Below, in pieces: positions 1 to 10,974 of a stretch of DNA of 31,423 nucleotides. This stretch comes from Welwitschia mirabilis (lineage: Eukaryota; Gnetophyta; Gnetopsida; Welwitschiales), in contig JBOZIK010000001.1 of NCBI GenBank assembly GCA_051453625.1, positions 124,949,057 through 124,980,479 on the forward strand, written 5' to 3'. The notes beneath the pieces are model-generated. The model had not been told where the DNA came from. It saw nothing but the letters and a program-made list of their open reading frames with translations, and made no database searches. Every line of letters begins with the position of its first letter. Position 1 is the stretch's first letter. Position numbers and translations under genes: made by a program.

Positions 1-1
1 T

Positions 2-433
2 TTCTACCCTATAGATGTGGTTATTATAGAGGTTAAACATAATGGTGGATACCCTCTACTTTTAGGAAGATCCTTTTGTGCAATAGCCCATTGTGTCATT
101 GATACTCACACAGGGATAATGAAATGTCATATAGGAAATAAAAGGTTTAGTATTAGAGTATTCAATTCCATTGAATAATACATGAAAGATGAATTAGACA
201 TAGAAGAAAACATGAGGTCATTCATGTTAGTTCAACATCATCCTTTAGAAGAAAGGCTCCTTTTATTACATAACTCTACCTTGTTTGAGGATGAATAAGA
301 ACCTTATACTATTTTTAAATCTTTAAACTCCTCCAATTCTTACAATCTCAACCTAAATCTTTTAAATCACTCTTTTAATGATGATTTTTATGAGGACTTT
401 GACCCATACTTGATCATGATATCTAACATGTAA
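2..433 (+). pseudogene. gypsy retropepsin (aspartic protease) C-terminal half plus linker, broken
   Basis: Frame 2 reads through to about 433 with only two internal stops (TAA at 176 and TAA near 296), unusual in this AT-rich DNA and a sign of former coding. The first 58 codons contain PLLLGRSFCAIAHCVID, the equivalent of the LGRPFLATA..ID signature of plant retropepsin-like domains, followed by a G..RFSIRVFN segment that matches the end of the domain. The catalytic DTG/DSG would lie upstream of the window, so the protease is partial. The rest is acidic, low-complexity linker (ENMRSF, HHPLEERLL, FEDE), as commonly found between protease and RT in Tat/Athila elements. No start codon is expected because this is polyprotein interior. 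Confidence 0.72.
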
Positions 434-489
434 GATTCATTAAAAATCTTTCACATCAAAATGGGTGCTCTACAACTATGAAGGATGAA

Positions 490-612
490 AATAATCTTCA
501 ACTTAAACAATTATTCAATGGCTTGAAATAAATTTTCTCAAAAATCACTCCTAATAAACCATTGATTATTAGTTCTTAAGTTCACCCTTCCCAAGAAAAA
601 TCCTAACTTAAT
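490..612 (+). pseudogene. gypsy pre-RT linker fragment
   Basis: The frame reads LKQLFNGLK, then PLIISS and HPSQEKS, separated by stops. In Athila-type polyproteins the stretch just before RT has a LKPLP..LKYAFLG....PVIISS.L...QE pattern, and order and spacing agree. The match is weak and broken by stops at the K/I and S/V junctions. Its position after the protease linker supports the assignment. No RT motif follows. Confidence 0.4.
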
Positions 613-705
613 CCTATCATTTAATCAGTAATCAAGGATAAAATCACTAAACTTATAGACACAAGTCAATTTGTGCTTTAGCATAATACTTAAGTACATC
701 CTATA

Positions 706-939
706 CATAACAAGCTAACCTCTAAATGGCTTGGTCCTTATCATGTGGAAAGGTACATTCTAATGGCTCTATTAGAATCTCTAATCTTTAAGCTTAAGAA
801 ATCCAAAGAGTAAATGGACAAAGGTTAAAACTTTATACATCTCCACATGATTATTATTATACCTTAAGCATAATAGAAGTAATTAACTTAAAATATTATC
901 TTTTCAAAAAGGAAGATCTTCCCTTGGCCATCTATTAGA
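706..939 (+). pseudogene. gypsy integrase C-terminal tail, broken
   Basis: The frame starting near 706 reads NKLTSKWLGPYHVER, matching the K..W.GPY.V motif at the C-terminal end of plant gypsy integrases. After a stop and a one-base shift, the frame from 813 reads NGQRLKLYT, the classic hNGQRLK.Y ending of Tat/Athila pol, and stays open to a stop at about 939. Together these place the end of pol in this region. The integrase zinc finger and DDE core are missing upstream, so the fragment cannot encode a functional enzyme. At least one frameshift and one stop are present. Confidence 0.75.
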
Positions 940-1248
940 CTCTTTCTTAGCTTTATTTCTTGGTTTAAGTTATGAGACTGCTTGATCATCTTTAACTTGA
1001 TTTATGTTTAACTTCCATAGGTGTTACCATGATTAAGTAAATCTTTACTTTGGATTTTCATGTGATAAAGATTGGATTTAGGCAATCTTAAGATATTCCA
1101 ATATCTACAATAAATCTCCTTAATTATTTTATGGTAAAATATCAATTATGTTAATCTGGTGCTTACTTTTAATCATATACTATGTTACCTTATTATTCTA
1201 ATGATTAATCAATGCTATTAAAAATGGGGAGTATAAGTCAATGGGAAT
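940..1248. other. AT-rich non-coding DNA downstream of gypsy pol
   Basis: No coding frame or RNA gene is apparent. The position fits the 3' untranslated interior of the gypsy element. A short purine stretch (AAAAATGGGGAG) at about 1219-1230 resembles a polypurine tract, but no LTR start with TG follows at a sensible distance. Confidence 0.4.
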
Positions 1249-1300
1249 TAAAAAGAGGGGGAGGAGGATAAGAGGGGGGAAGCAGCAAGGGAAGGGCGGG
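1249..1300 (+). repeat. purine-rich (GA/GGG) tract
   Basis: About 50 bases are almost only A and G (for example AAAAGAGGGGGAGGAGG), in sharp contrast with the AT-rich surroundings. It lies between the end of gypsy pol and the CACTA insertion. It may be a polypurine tract or simple low-complexity DNA; no adjacent LTR boundary is visible. Confidence 0.55.
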
Positions 1301-1398
1301 CCTTTGACACTATGATATGGTAGTTGTGGGAACTCCACTAGAGGATTAGTTGGCCATGATCTAGCTTTAGCTTACAGGTCCTTATTCTCTTAGTAGTG

Positions 1399-1401
1399 GT
1401 T
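1399..1401 (+). repeat. target-site duplication GTT (left)
   Basis: GTT directly precedes the CACTA terminus at 1402 and recurs directly after the other terminus at 11181-11183. CACTA elements make 3-bp target duplications. A 3-bp match alone could be chance; its exact position at both termini makes it credible. Confidence 0.7.
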
Positions 1402-1421
1402 CACTACAAGATATCTAGGCT
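1402..1421 (+). repeat. CACTA left terminal inverted repeat
   Basis: CACTACAAGATATCTAGGCT begins with the canonical CACTACAAGA of plant CACTA elements. It differs from the inverted right terminus at three of twenty positions. Confidence 0.85.
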
Positions 1422-1600
1422 TTAATAAATGCCTTCTATTTGAGGCATTTATTAAAAGTAACTTTTTTAAGGCATTAGTTTAAATAAATGCCTTAAAAGC
1501 CACTTTTAAGTTCTTTTAAGACATTTATTAAAAGACACCTTAAAAATAAGGTGTGTTTTTAAGGTGTTTAAGGAACAAATGCTATAAAAGCCTTCATAAA
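1422..1600. repeat. CACTA left subterminal repeats, starting with a perfect hairpin
   Basis: Variants of AAATGCCTTAAAAG occur on both strands (near 1427, 1443, 1468, 1485, 1519 and 1538). The innermost unit is a perfect inverted repeat: TTAATAAATGCC at 1422-1433 and GGCATTTATTAA at 1444-1455, with a 10-base loop. In known CACTA elements such arrays bind the TNPA-type protein; that role is inferred here from position and repetition. Confidence 0.75.
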
Positions 1601-1614
1601 AACAACTTAAAAAA

Positions 1615-1672
1615 CTTTAATGCATGTTTGTTAAAATACAAAATGAAAATCTTTAATGCATGTTTGTTAAAA
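1615..1672 (+). repeat. spaced 22-bp direct repeat inside the CACTA
   Basis: The 22 bases at 1615-1636, which include TTTAATGCATGTTTGTTAAA, recur identically at 1651-1672, 36 bp apart. A third partial unit (AACTTTAACTTG) follows. Probably a subterminal duplication; no function is visible. Confidence 0.75.
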
Positions 1673-1689
1673 AACTTTAACTTGCCACT

Positions 1690-1855
1690 AGTCGCTTGTT
1701 TGGTGCTCACTCGCCGCTTGCATGATGCTCATTCCTTGCTTCTTGCTAGCCACTTGTATAATGGTCACTTGCATTTGCTTGGCGCTTGCTCGCTGCTTTC
1801 ATGATGCTCATTACTTGCTCCTCATGGGCTGCTTGCATGATGTCTACACTAAGAA
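1690..1855 (+). repeat. CTTGC/CATGATGCTCAT imperfect repeat array
   Basis: GCTTG/CTTGC words recur about every 10-20 bases. The block CATGATGCTCATTCCTTGCT near 1720 reappears with one change near 1800, and CATGATG occurs again near 1836. GC content is above the surroundings. Two short open frames here are produced by the repeat and show no family match, so I do not call them genes. Confidence 0.55.
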
Positions 1856-2465
1856 AATGGCTCTACAAGCAATATCTTGGATTACTTCTATGGGGGGAAA
1901 ACTAATGCTTTAGTAGAGGACGATGACATTTTCTTGCTAAGGATAGACTGGCTCAAAGATTCTAAAAGAACTGGCATTGTTAACTAAAGGAACAAATAAT
2001 TTTTTGTTTCTTAGGATTTCAGAATTTCTTCTTTCATAGGTTGATCCATAGATCCTTTAATTTTACTTTCTGGTTCACCTTGAAGATTCATCTTTGTGAT
2101 TAAAATTTTCATCTTTGTTACCTTTACTAGAAATTTTTAAGTGCTTTGAGTCAGAGTTAGGTTTTTAGGAGCAAGGATTTAATTCTTTTTTATTGATTTG
2201 GAGTTCCTCCTATGGTGTTGATTGGGGATGCTATTAATTTGAGGTTTGTTTCTTAGTTTGATGATGAGTTTATTCTAGAATTTTAAGAATAAGATCCTCA
2301 GAGGCAAAAAGAAGGAAGGTGAAAAGGGCTAAGATGCAAATGCTCCCCCACGGCTATCACAAACAATGCTCCTTCAAATGTTATAAAACAAAAGTTATGT
2401 TGCATCATAGTAGATTTAGCCATACTACCTATAAGAGGAGGTATATATTTCTTATCGAAGTGAAA

Positions 2466-2485
2466 TTTTTTTTTTTTTTTTTTTT
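2466..2485. repeat. homopolymer T20
   Basis: Twenty consecutive T on the plus strand (A20 on minus). It lies just downstream, in minus-strand sense, of the coding remnant at 2500-3900, so it could be a poly(A) tail of a retroposed copy or a simple microsatellite. Confidence 0.8.
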
Positions 2486-2499
2486 GCGCCATTGGTGAT

Positions 2500-3900
2500 G
2501 AATCTTTAGCTAAGTCATGGGTTTATGAATTTTTTGAATAGGCTAGGGATGAATTTTGAATAGTTCTCAAAGATAAGGGTTTGACGACAAATGTTAAAGA
2601 TTATGTTCTTAAAAGCAGCGGATTGAATAAGGATTTCATCAAGATTTTCAAATATCTTGTGGCACTACTTATTGGGATACCTTATGCTATCATCCTTCCA
2701 TAAGACCTGAAGTCTTTCAATATAGGGAAAAGCATTAAGAGTTTCTGGCCTAAATAATGCATAGTCATGTAGTTTACAAAGAGTGCCTTTGAAAAAGCAA
2801 TCTTGGTGATAGTCCCATCCTTCTTTTGTTTAAATCATCTTACCAATCCATTTAATCATGGTAAGCATCCTCCTCTTTAGATTCATTTTCATAAATCACT
2901 TTAGATGATGAATTTGAATTAAGAGAAATCCCCTTCTTCTTCATCGTCTTTTCAGATCTTTCACCCTTTTCAATAAATGTCATATTAGAACACAGGCTAG
3001 CCTTATTCTGTATGTGTGTTCTTCCAATATTATATAAAATATTTAAGGTATGTGCTTGCTGCTATAGATATTCTGAATTTACATTCCTTTCTTTAGGGTC
3101 ACATTTCTAAGGAGGTTGAATCTCAGAGTTTTTTAGTAAGTTATTGGTACTTGAAGAAATGATTGTTCCTTGATTGGTTTGAATGCCAAGAATTAGCAAA
3201 TTATTTTTGACTATCACACTTACTTTTGTCAATCTAGGAGACATTTGTCTTTGTGTTAATTCATAATCTCTAGCTGTTTGAACATTATTCAAACCATTTG
3301 CCAAAGCAGTGGTCTATTGAGGAATACTTGGATTGGAAACCCCTATTCTTTTAACCAACAAAGGCTAAGAATTCTTTTTTAGTAAATTGTACTTTCTTTA
3401 TGATGTTTATTCTGCCAACACAACTATATCTAGGAAGTAATAGATGATCATTGCTTACGACACTACAGGGACGACAATGCCAATCTTCATTTGGGATGTG
3501 TTTCTTTGTATATGCTTGAAGAAATTTTAAGTGAACTTCTTTCTCACATGAATCAGAATAGGTATTGTGTTAAACATAATAATAACATTAACTTTATAGA
3601 TTTGACACAAGATTGGAGCATTCATGTAAGCCTTTGAAGGGAGCTCTACTTGATGGATTTCTTGGGGAATAGATTGTAATATCTTCTAAATTATTCTTGT
3701 CTTTGATAATAAATCTGCAATTTTGCTCTAGTGACTTCAGTTTTTAGGCCACTAATATCATTCTTGCAAAGTATGCTTTGCTTTCTAGAATTTTTTTTAT
3801 ATTACTCTTATGTCTTAAGATCATCTTCTTTGACTTCTTTCTCTCAATATTAAACACAAAGAATTTTAGGGCTAATCCACTGGCTCTCTATTATTTCTCT
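2500..3900 (-). pseudogene. unassigned degenerate coding remnant on the minus strand
   Basis: Read on minus, this stretch gives long protein-like segments in the order expected of one decayed gene. About 3304-3107 has a 65-codon open frame (MANGLNNVQTARDY, then PRLTKVSVIVKNN). At about 3040-2890 there is a polar segment (GERSEKTMKKKGISLN). At about 2830-2640 there is KEGWDYHQDCFFKGTLCKLH followed by YALFRPETLNAFPY and RLQVLWKDDS, with one stop. Mixed amino-acid use and few stops contrast with the plus strand. A more decayed part continues to about 3900, near the gap at 4033. I do not recognise the family. It could be a captured host gene fragment, common in CACTA elements, or part of another retroelement. 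Function unknown. Confidence 0.45.
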
Positions 3901-4032
3901 TCTCTTTTTGGGCATTATGCAGTTATTAGGAAATGTAGGTAACACCAGATATCCAAAGTGTAGAATATAAAAAGGTAAGAAATTATTCTTTAGAAAACTT
4001 GAAATACCTAATAATAAACATCACTAAAGCTA

Positions 4033-4495
4033 NNNNNNNNNNNNNNNNNNNNNNNNNNNNNNNNNNNNNNNNNNNNNNNNNNNNNNNNNNNNNNNNNNNN
4101 NNNNNNNNNNNNNNNNNNNNNNNNNNNNNNNNNNNNNNNNNNNNNNNNNNNNNNNNNNNNNNNNNNNNNNNNNNNNNNNNNNNNNNNNNNNNNNNNNNNN
4201 NNNNNNNNNNNNNNNNNNNNNNNNNNNNNNNNNNNNNNNNNNNNNNNNNNNNNNNNNNNNNNNNNNNNNNNNNNNNNNNNNNNNNNNNNNNNNNNNNNNN
4301 NNNNNNNNNNNNNNNNNNNNNNNNNNNNNNNNNNNNNNNNNNNNNNNNNNNNNNNNNNNNNNNNNNNNNNNNNNNNNNNNNNNNNNNNNNNNNNNNNNNN
4401 NNNNNNNNNNNNNNNNNNNNNNNNNNNNNNNNNNNNNNNNNNNNNNNNNNNNNNNNNNNNNNNNNNNNNNNNNNNNNNNNNNNNNNNNNNNNNNN
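4033..4495. other. assembly gap, 463 N
   Basis: 463 undetermined bases, a non-round length that suggests an estimated gap size. The open frames crossing it on both strands are artefacts of N. The gap hides the start of the minus-strand remnant. Confidence 0.95.
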
Positions 4496-6398
4496 GGAAG
4501 AAAAGCAAATTCATTTTACATACTAATGTAAAAAAATTACTAGATTACCTAATTTTATATGTGTATTTATAATTGGTATTGATATTGAAATCTAGAATTT
4601 ATGCTTCCTGATGTTAATATTATCTAAACCTTGCAATGATAGTTCTATTAGCTATTTGAATCCCTACATAAACTTGAAAAGACACAGTACAATAGCTTTG
4701 AGATGTTAAGGTAATAATCTTGAAACCAAAAAAACTATTTCAAGAAAATCTTAAACCTAATAGGAAAGACATTAACATAATTAGCTTAATCTTGTTGTTT
4801 CCTTTTTCACTAGCTTTAACATACAAAATTGGATCTTAAGCCAAAATTTATATTAGGAAAGCCTACAACCTAAGTGATAATCTATTTAGTAGTTTTACCT
4901 ATCTTATTTTTCTATTTTCTTAGACTAAAGCATACAGAGTTTGAAATTTATCATAAAAAGTTTAAGAAGAAGTGGTCTATAAGTGCATAAACCATTTGGT
5001 TACGTGAATGAATTGGTTTTGCATTTTATGTTAATGTAAAAGATGAAGATAAAGTAAGTTTCTTGCATCTTGTACCAAGAATGAGACATCTTCAAACCGT
5101 TCACATTCTCATTAAAAATGGGTCCTTTGTCTATGCATCAATACATCCTAATGGGTATGACATAAAAAAGTGCTCCTTGCTTTGTAATCTCTCTCAGCAA
5201 CTTTTATAGAGGATATATTTCACTCAGATTCATCTTTTCCACTGATTTTAGGCAACTTAGAAGAATCCCTCTAGATCTTACTACTAGAGGAGGTTTTTAA
5301 ATATTGTGAGAGAATTGTTAACTTAGGGTATAGATTATATGATAAGAGATTCCTCAAGGTATGTCTTTTTTATTACTTTCTCATCTAAGTCTGTAAGTAC
5401 TAGCTTTTGAAGGTTTTTCTCAAACTAAAGTGATTCTAGCATATGTTTTAAACTAAAACTATGGATTTCAATCTTGTTATGGATATTGTAATAAGTGGTG
5501 CACCTTAAGTCTCCTAGATGAGTTCCTTATGAAGTTGCTTTCAAGTACAAACATACTGGATGTGTTGCCATATTATAATATATGATTGGATAAAACCTTT
5601 AGTTAACAAAAAGTTTCTATTAAAGTGACATTTAAGTAAGAATTTTAAAACTTTAATGTTAGTATTCAAACATGCTAAGAATCCATAAAGATTTTTAAGA
5701 ATCATAAACATGGAAATAATTTCCCATATGAGTTTGAAAATGCAAAGTGCTTTGTAACAAGCACGCCAAGAAAGACCAATGAAATGTACATGAACATGCA
5801 CAAATATTTCTTTAGTTTACTATTTGAGCATGTACATGTGACATATGTAAGTTACTTAAATTCATATGTATCATTTTTAGTTTTTCTTATATCTTGTAAG
5901 ATTGGTATACTTTTAATTCTTTATACAACAATTTTCTAAGAGAAAATTTTCATGTTTTATCCATGTATTTCACTCTTTCAAAATGAATTTCATTTTCTTA
6001 ATTATGGAAAACATGATCTTAGAATAGGGGTTGAGTTTTCACTAAACAAAACTGACGAATACCACAACTAGTTGTCCTCTAGATTTACAAGCCAATAAAT
6101 CGTCTCTTCTATTACTAATTAGAGCCATGGTATGGTAGCTATTTAATTATCTCCATAATATGTTTTTGTTTGGATTGTTGTATAAGTTGGACAATAGATA
6201 TTTGTATTCATTTCATGTTAAGAGAAATAAAACTACAAGATTAGGACTAGTCGTCTAGTAAATCACATTTTACCTACTGAAGAAGGTAAGTTTATATTCC
6301 AGCTTTTCTATTTATTACATCAAGACACTTCACTAATTTAGCTTTATATGTTAATTATTCTAATAAATCTCATCTAGTTTGTGTAAAATTTAATGTTA
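4496..6398. other. AT-rich CACTA interior, no gene recognised
   Basis: Six-frame reading gives only short open frames. I searched for TNP2 blocks and DUF4216/4218-like words and found none. The stretch 5020-5120 looks mildly protein-like in plus (NVKDEDKVSFLHL) but matches nothing I know. Confidence 0.5.
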
Positions 6399-6619
6399 AT
6401 TCTTCATTTTCTTAGTTTTATTTTAATTTAATAGATATGCACTAGTCATACAAATTTGAAAAGGNNNNNNNNNNNNNNNNNNNNNNNNNNNNNNNNNNNN
6501 NNNNNNNNNNNNNNNNNNNNNNNNNNNNNNNNNNNNNNNNNNNNNNNNNNNNNNNNNNNNNNNNATTCTTCATTTTCTTAGTTTTATTTTAATTTAATAG
6601 ATATGCACTAGTCATACAA
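6399..6619 (+). repeat. 55-bp identical direct repeat flanking a 100-N gap
   Basis: The 55 bases 6399-6453, starting ATTCTTCATTTTCTTAG, recur without change at 6565-6619, on either side of the N run 6465-6564. The pattern fits two contigs whose ends overlap but were not merged. Confidence 0.85.
6465..6564. other. assembly gap, exactly 100 N
   Basis: Exactly 100 N, the conventional placeholder for a gap of unknown size. Identical 55-bp sequence on both sides suggests little or no sequence is really missing. Confidence 0.95.
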
Positions 6620-9600
6620 CTTTGGAAAGAAAGAGTGCATGTTATGGGTGGTAGTAAAGAGGATCAACATGAACTTGGTTTAGAGCATTGAAGCCTTGTA
6701 GTAAGGGATGGTAAAGCTTTAGAATTAGAATGGTATCTTAAGATACCAATCCTTCATGATGGTCCACATAGGTGAGCATCAGTTTGTGTTATCTCATAAA
6801 AGTTAAACTATAAGAGGGTTCTCACATTGACTTTTTTCTCCGGACATTTATCTATGTTGATCTATTTTTAATGTCTTTGAAATTCTATTTTCTAGAATTA
6901 CTATTATAATTTTAAATTAAAAAAGAAACTTATTAGTACTTATGATTCTTAGCATTTTATTTTATGCTATTACTTTCCAAAGAATGATATTATTCATCAC
7001 AAAAGTCATAAAAAAGCATATTTTAGATTAGCATTAATATAAAGAGTTAATTTTAAAAAGTTTTCACTATAGTAGTAGTATCTTCACTTGCATAGGCACA
7101 AGCTAATTTTTGAAAGTCACTGCTATTGCATTTATTATAATTTTTGCACTAAGTATATTTCTAGAAAAAACACACATGGTTAACAACTTCAAAGAGGAGG
7201 AAGTACTCTGCATACTCTATTACTAGATTTTCTTTGAAGATGATGTTATGTATAACCTAAAGACATCCAAGGGCTTATAGATGGTGGAATCCCTTTAATA
7301 AAAGACAATGTTCCTTTCATCTCTCACATAATGATCCTCTGATAAACTCTTTAAAAAAGGCTTGATTAGATTGACTAGAAGCACACTATTTTTATGGGAT
7401 TTCTATAATACTTAACTAGCACTGACTTTACTACCTCTATCTGTAATCAGTACCTAGAAACTTAGATATGCAATATGACTTATTGAAAGATAAGTATTTG
7501 GTCTTTAACACTTCCATAACTTATAACTGAATTCAAAAAATTATGGAATAGAGATTGTAGTTAGAGGAGCAAATGTAAAATCCTTGAGATGAAATGTGAA
7601 AATAAGGAATTTGTAAAACCATCATATTTAAAAAATTTCATTCTTAAACTTAATTCCTAATCTAATTACTAATCCCTTGGGATTTCTTAAGGATTGGTTA
7701 TAGTTTTAAGTTATATAACTATTACATAAATAAATGTAAACAAATCTTTGATAATCTCTTAAACATTTAGATATACTTATTATATAGTAGTGGCTATATA
7801 ACATGCATAGATAGTTACATATAGTAATGAATGAAAAAAATCTTAGAAAATAAGGAGAAAGGGTATTTACTACTTTAACTAAATAATAGTATGAAATATA
7901 TGGAAATAAGTAGTGCATAATGTATGTACTAATATCATGGTGGATTTTGTTGAAGATCCCATAGTCCATGTTAATGGTGAAAAGCCCTTCTCTCAAATAG
8001 CTCCATTCATTTTCATGTCATACTAGGCATAAAAACTTAGCATTTTGATTATATTTGAAAAAATTATAAGGTGTAAACTTTAGCTACCCAAAAGATTAAA
8101 AATAGCTAATAACTTGCAAATGATGTGAAATTGTAAATAGTGTGATTCATGTACTTTTCCTTAATACCACAGTACTTTTTGCTTATACCCATAATGATGT
8201 AGGTAAGTAATCAAATCTAGTCATCCCACAAATACGTATTAAGAAATATGGTAATAACAAGGGAAGTCGAGAATTTGAATTCTAATGTTTTTATTAGTTC
8301 CACTCACAGGTCTTATAATGACAATGAAAGGATGTAGAGAGATGGCACTAAGTTACTTTACCTAGTATGAAATCAAGTACAACTTTTAAGATCCATAGAG
8401 GACCCATCACTATGGTACAACCCCTAAGTATAGATGCCATGACAAACCAATAGAGTATTGAAATTAGAACATCTTTTCTTTGACTTGGATTAAACGTCTT
8501 TGAGTCTAGATCAAAATGTCATTCTTCTTTACTAGGAGAGATGTACAACTATCCCTAAACATTAATCAATCTTCTCAGTAGTACAAGACATAGCTTATTG
8601 AATTATAGATATCTAAGATTCCTAAACAAGTATAGAGAAAATGCAAATAACTACCATGGGATAGTGGACCTTAAAATCTTAGTGCTTTCAAGCAGGGTCT
8701 TATATACCTTCTATGTAAACTGATATAAAATAAAAACATGACTAAAATTACTAATGTTCAATATTTCCTTATTTGTGAATAACAATTTAAAATGTTTTTT
8801 CAGAATGTGTTTCTTATTATATGCCTTGAAAAACTAGAGTTTGGGACATAGATTATCAGTTATGTACTCATTATTTTACAATCATTTTAAATTTAGTGAA
8901 ATTCCTTAGTTATTAAACCTAAAAATTTAAGATTATGTCATCTCTTCATAAAACACATACTTAGAACACCTCTTAAGCTGTGATAACTTTACTTCTATTT
9001 AAGCATTTTTACTTTTGGCTTTCAAAAAATATTACTAAGCAGCATCCGCTTTAAAATTGGATATCAGTAATAACACTTTAATGTTAGCTATAAAAAGTAT
9101 GTTGCTAATAGAAATAGCACTAAACCAGAAAGAGGGATAAATAAATGGAACAATGATAGTTTTTTCAATTTCACCAAATAAGTCATTACCTTTTTATACA
9201 TTTCAAATAAACAATTATATCCATTTTCTTAATTGCTCTTTTCATGAATTGTATGTTCTTCATTATCTTCTAGTGTTTTTTGAGTGATTTTTCTTCATTT
9301 AGAGACCTAATTTCAAATGAACTACTACATTTTTTTTCCCTTTTAATTTGTGGGTGACTTAGGAATGTTATGTTCCTTATCATCGTCTTCTAGGATTACA
9401 CTTCTAAGGTCAAAAAACATGATTTTCCAACTCTTGGTTTTTGATTTCTTATAAAGCTCCCTCGTCATAATAGATTCCAAGAAATGGAAGATGATATGAG
9501 GGTTTTGATGATAAGTGCATTCTTGAGTAGTCAACTAGACTCAATAAAACAAAAAGGAGTAAGTTTATTTTGAGTTTAGCAATACAAGAAATATAATAAA

Positions 9601-10974
9601 AATTGATAAAAATCTCTTATCTGAAAGTACATTGATCAATTAAGTTACTAAAATTAGACTCAGCAATGTCCTGTAATTATTTAAAACCTCCTATTCTTAC
9701 TCATCTAAATCCAGCTAACATTGATTAAATACTAAATTGTTAAGAGAAGAGGTTAAAGTAGAAGCTCTACTTGAGTTGTAAGAATATGCATTAGTTATTC
9801 CCCATGTGAACTTATGAGTATCCTTCTGTAAGGAATGCTATTTAAAGACCTTTCTATATTTGTTCTATTGGGATTTTCTATCTATCATTACTTTAACAAC
9901 TTTTGGTAATCATAGCATGAAGTTTTTTGGATATTAACCTAGCATAAACCATTTTTTAATGGTTGTTTCTCTACCTTAAAGAGTGTTTCTCCTATTAAAA
10001 TAGGCTCTACCTCAATTCTTTGTCAACCATGTTCTTTTATTTTTGAAAGTGAGAAACTAATAATGTAGCTTTGTAAGGCATCTAAATGAGATCATGCATC
10101 TAGATTATAGGCATGACCAACAACATTACAACAAATAGTTTGAAGTATACAATCATATTGCTGTGGCCATAGTGAGTGACTAGAGCTCTTCATAGCTATA
10201 CTAATGGAGAATAATTTCAAATTTATTACTCTTTACTATCTAGGCATATTATCAACATGCTTAGAAATGCATAGTAATGGTTTTCTCTTAGGTTGCACAA
10301 GCCAAATACATTTCACCAGAGCACAAACCTCATGGACCATGTCCATTATGTGTAATAAATTTACAAAGTTACACTTATTAATCTTAAATTAATTAAATAG
10401 ATGATTTGTTGTTTCTCTTAAATATCCTACTGGTTGTGAATGCAATAACACCTTTTTGCTTAGTGATAATATTGTCTCCTTATGATACTTTCTCTTGAAT
10501 TATTATTAGGCACTTTGTTATCTTTGTGAATTATGACATGAAAATTTAACTATGATTATTAAAACTTGACTATTAGTGTTGATTATTTTCTCAGGTACAC
10601 ATGGAGTACTTGAAAGTAGGGACTGATATAATAGTTATAACTTCTTGTCAGGTAGATGATACTCCTATCTATTTTATAACAACGTAGATTGGCTTTGGCT
10701 TTAGCTTTGCTTATCTTACTCAAGTAGCCTATGAGAACCATCTTAAATTCTTTCTGATTTTTTAATGTTTTTAATCATCAAAATAAGTCTGAACACTTGA
10801 AGATATAAACAAGGCCATTAAAAACAAAAAATAAAGGGATATTACTTGATAAGACAAGTAGATATTAGTTAAAGTTGCATTCATTCTTTGCATAAAGATT
10901 TTAAATAAAAAATTAAAAAAACAATTGATTGCACATTAGAAAATAGATTTTTATGCATTTATTTTATTTTTTTC
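6620..10974. other. AT-rich CACTA interior, no gene recognised
   Basis: A short plus-strand segment at about 6625-6775 has protein-like character (WKERVHVMGGSKEDQHELG, then ALELEWYLKIPILHDG), with one stop, but no family match. A minus-strand 63-codon frame at 9343-9534 is also isolated and unassigned. The remainder is stop-rich. If a transposase was ever present it has decayed beyond recognition by eye. Confidence 0.45.

Larger units (their letters stand above)
1..1401 (+). mobile_element. Ty3/gypsy (Tat/Athila-like) retrotransposon remnant, left part
   Basis: This segment carries recognisable parts of a gypsy polyprotein in the right order: aspartic protease C-terminal half (2-178), downstream linker (to about 610) and integrase C-terminal tail (706-939). 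The RT, RNase H and integrase core are absent, so the copy has an internal deletion of several kilobases between about 610 and 706. The 5' LTR and gag would lie before base 1, outside the window. The element seems to continue after the CACTA insertion, at 11184-12765, where a polypurine-like tract and an LTR occur. The protease and tail motifs are seen directly; assignment to Tat/Athila rests on family resemblance and the linkage to 11184-12765 is inferred. Confidence 0.7.

Noticed and set aside
1219-1230. Polypurine tract AAAAATGGGGAG as the left edge of a second LTR
   Set aside because: No TG...CA segment or repeat of the 12008 LTR follows it.
1553-1913. Two short plus-strand open frames (83 and 63 codons)
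   Set aside because: They arise from the CACTA subterminal and CTTGC-type repeats and have a biased Leu/Cys/His composition with no family match.
2298-2492. Minus-strand 64-codon frame beginning MAQKKKKKK
   Set aside because: Its start is created by the T20 homopolymer; the rest shows no family resemblance.
3999-4526. Long open frames on both strands over 4000-4526
   Set aside because: They consist almost wholly of undetermined bases in the 463-N gap.
7706-7996. Minus-strand 96-codon Tyr/Ile-rich frame
   Set aside because: Composition follows the local AT content; no motif, no homologue recognised, isolated.
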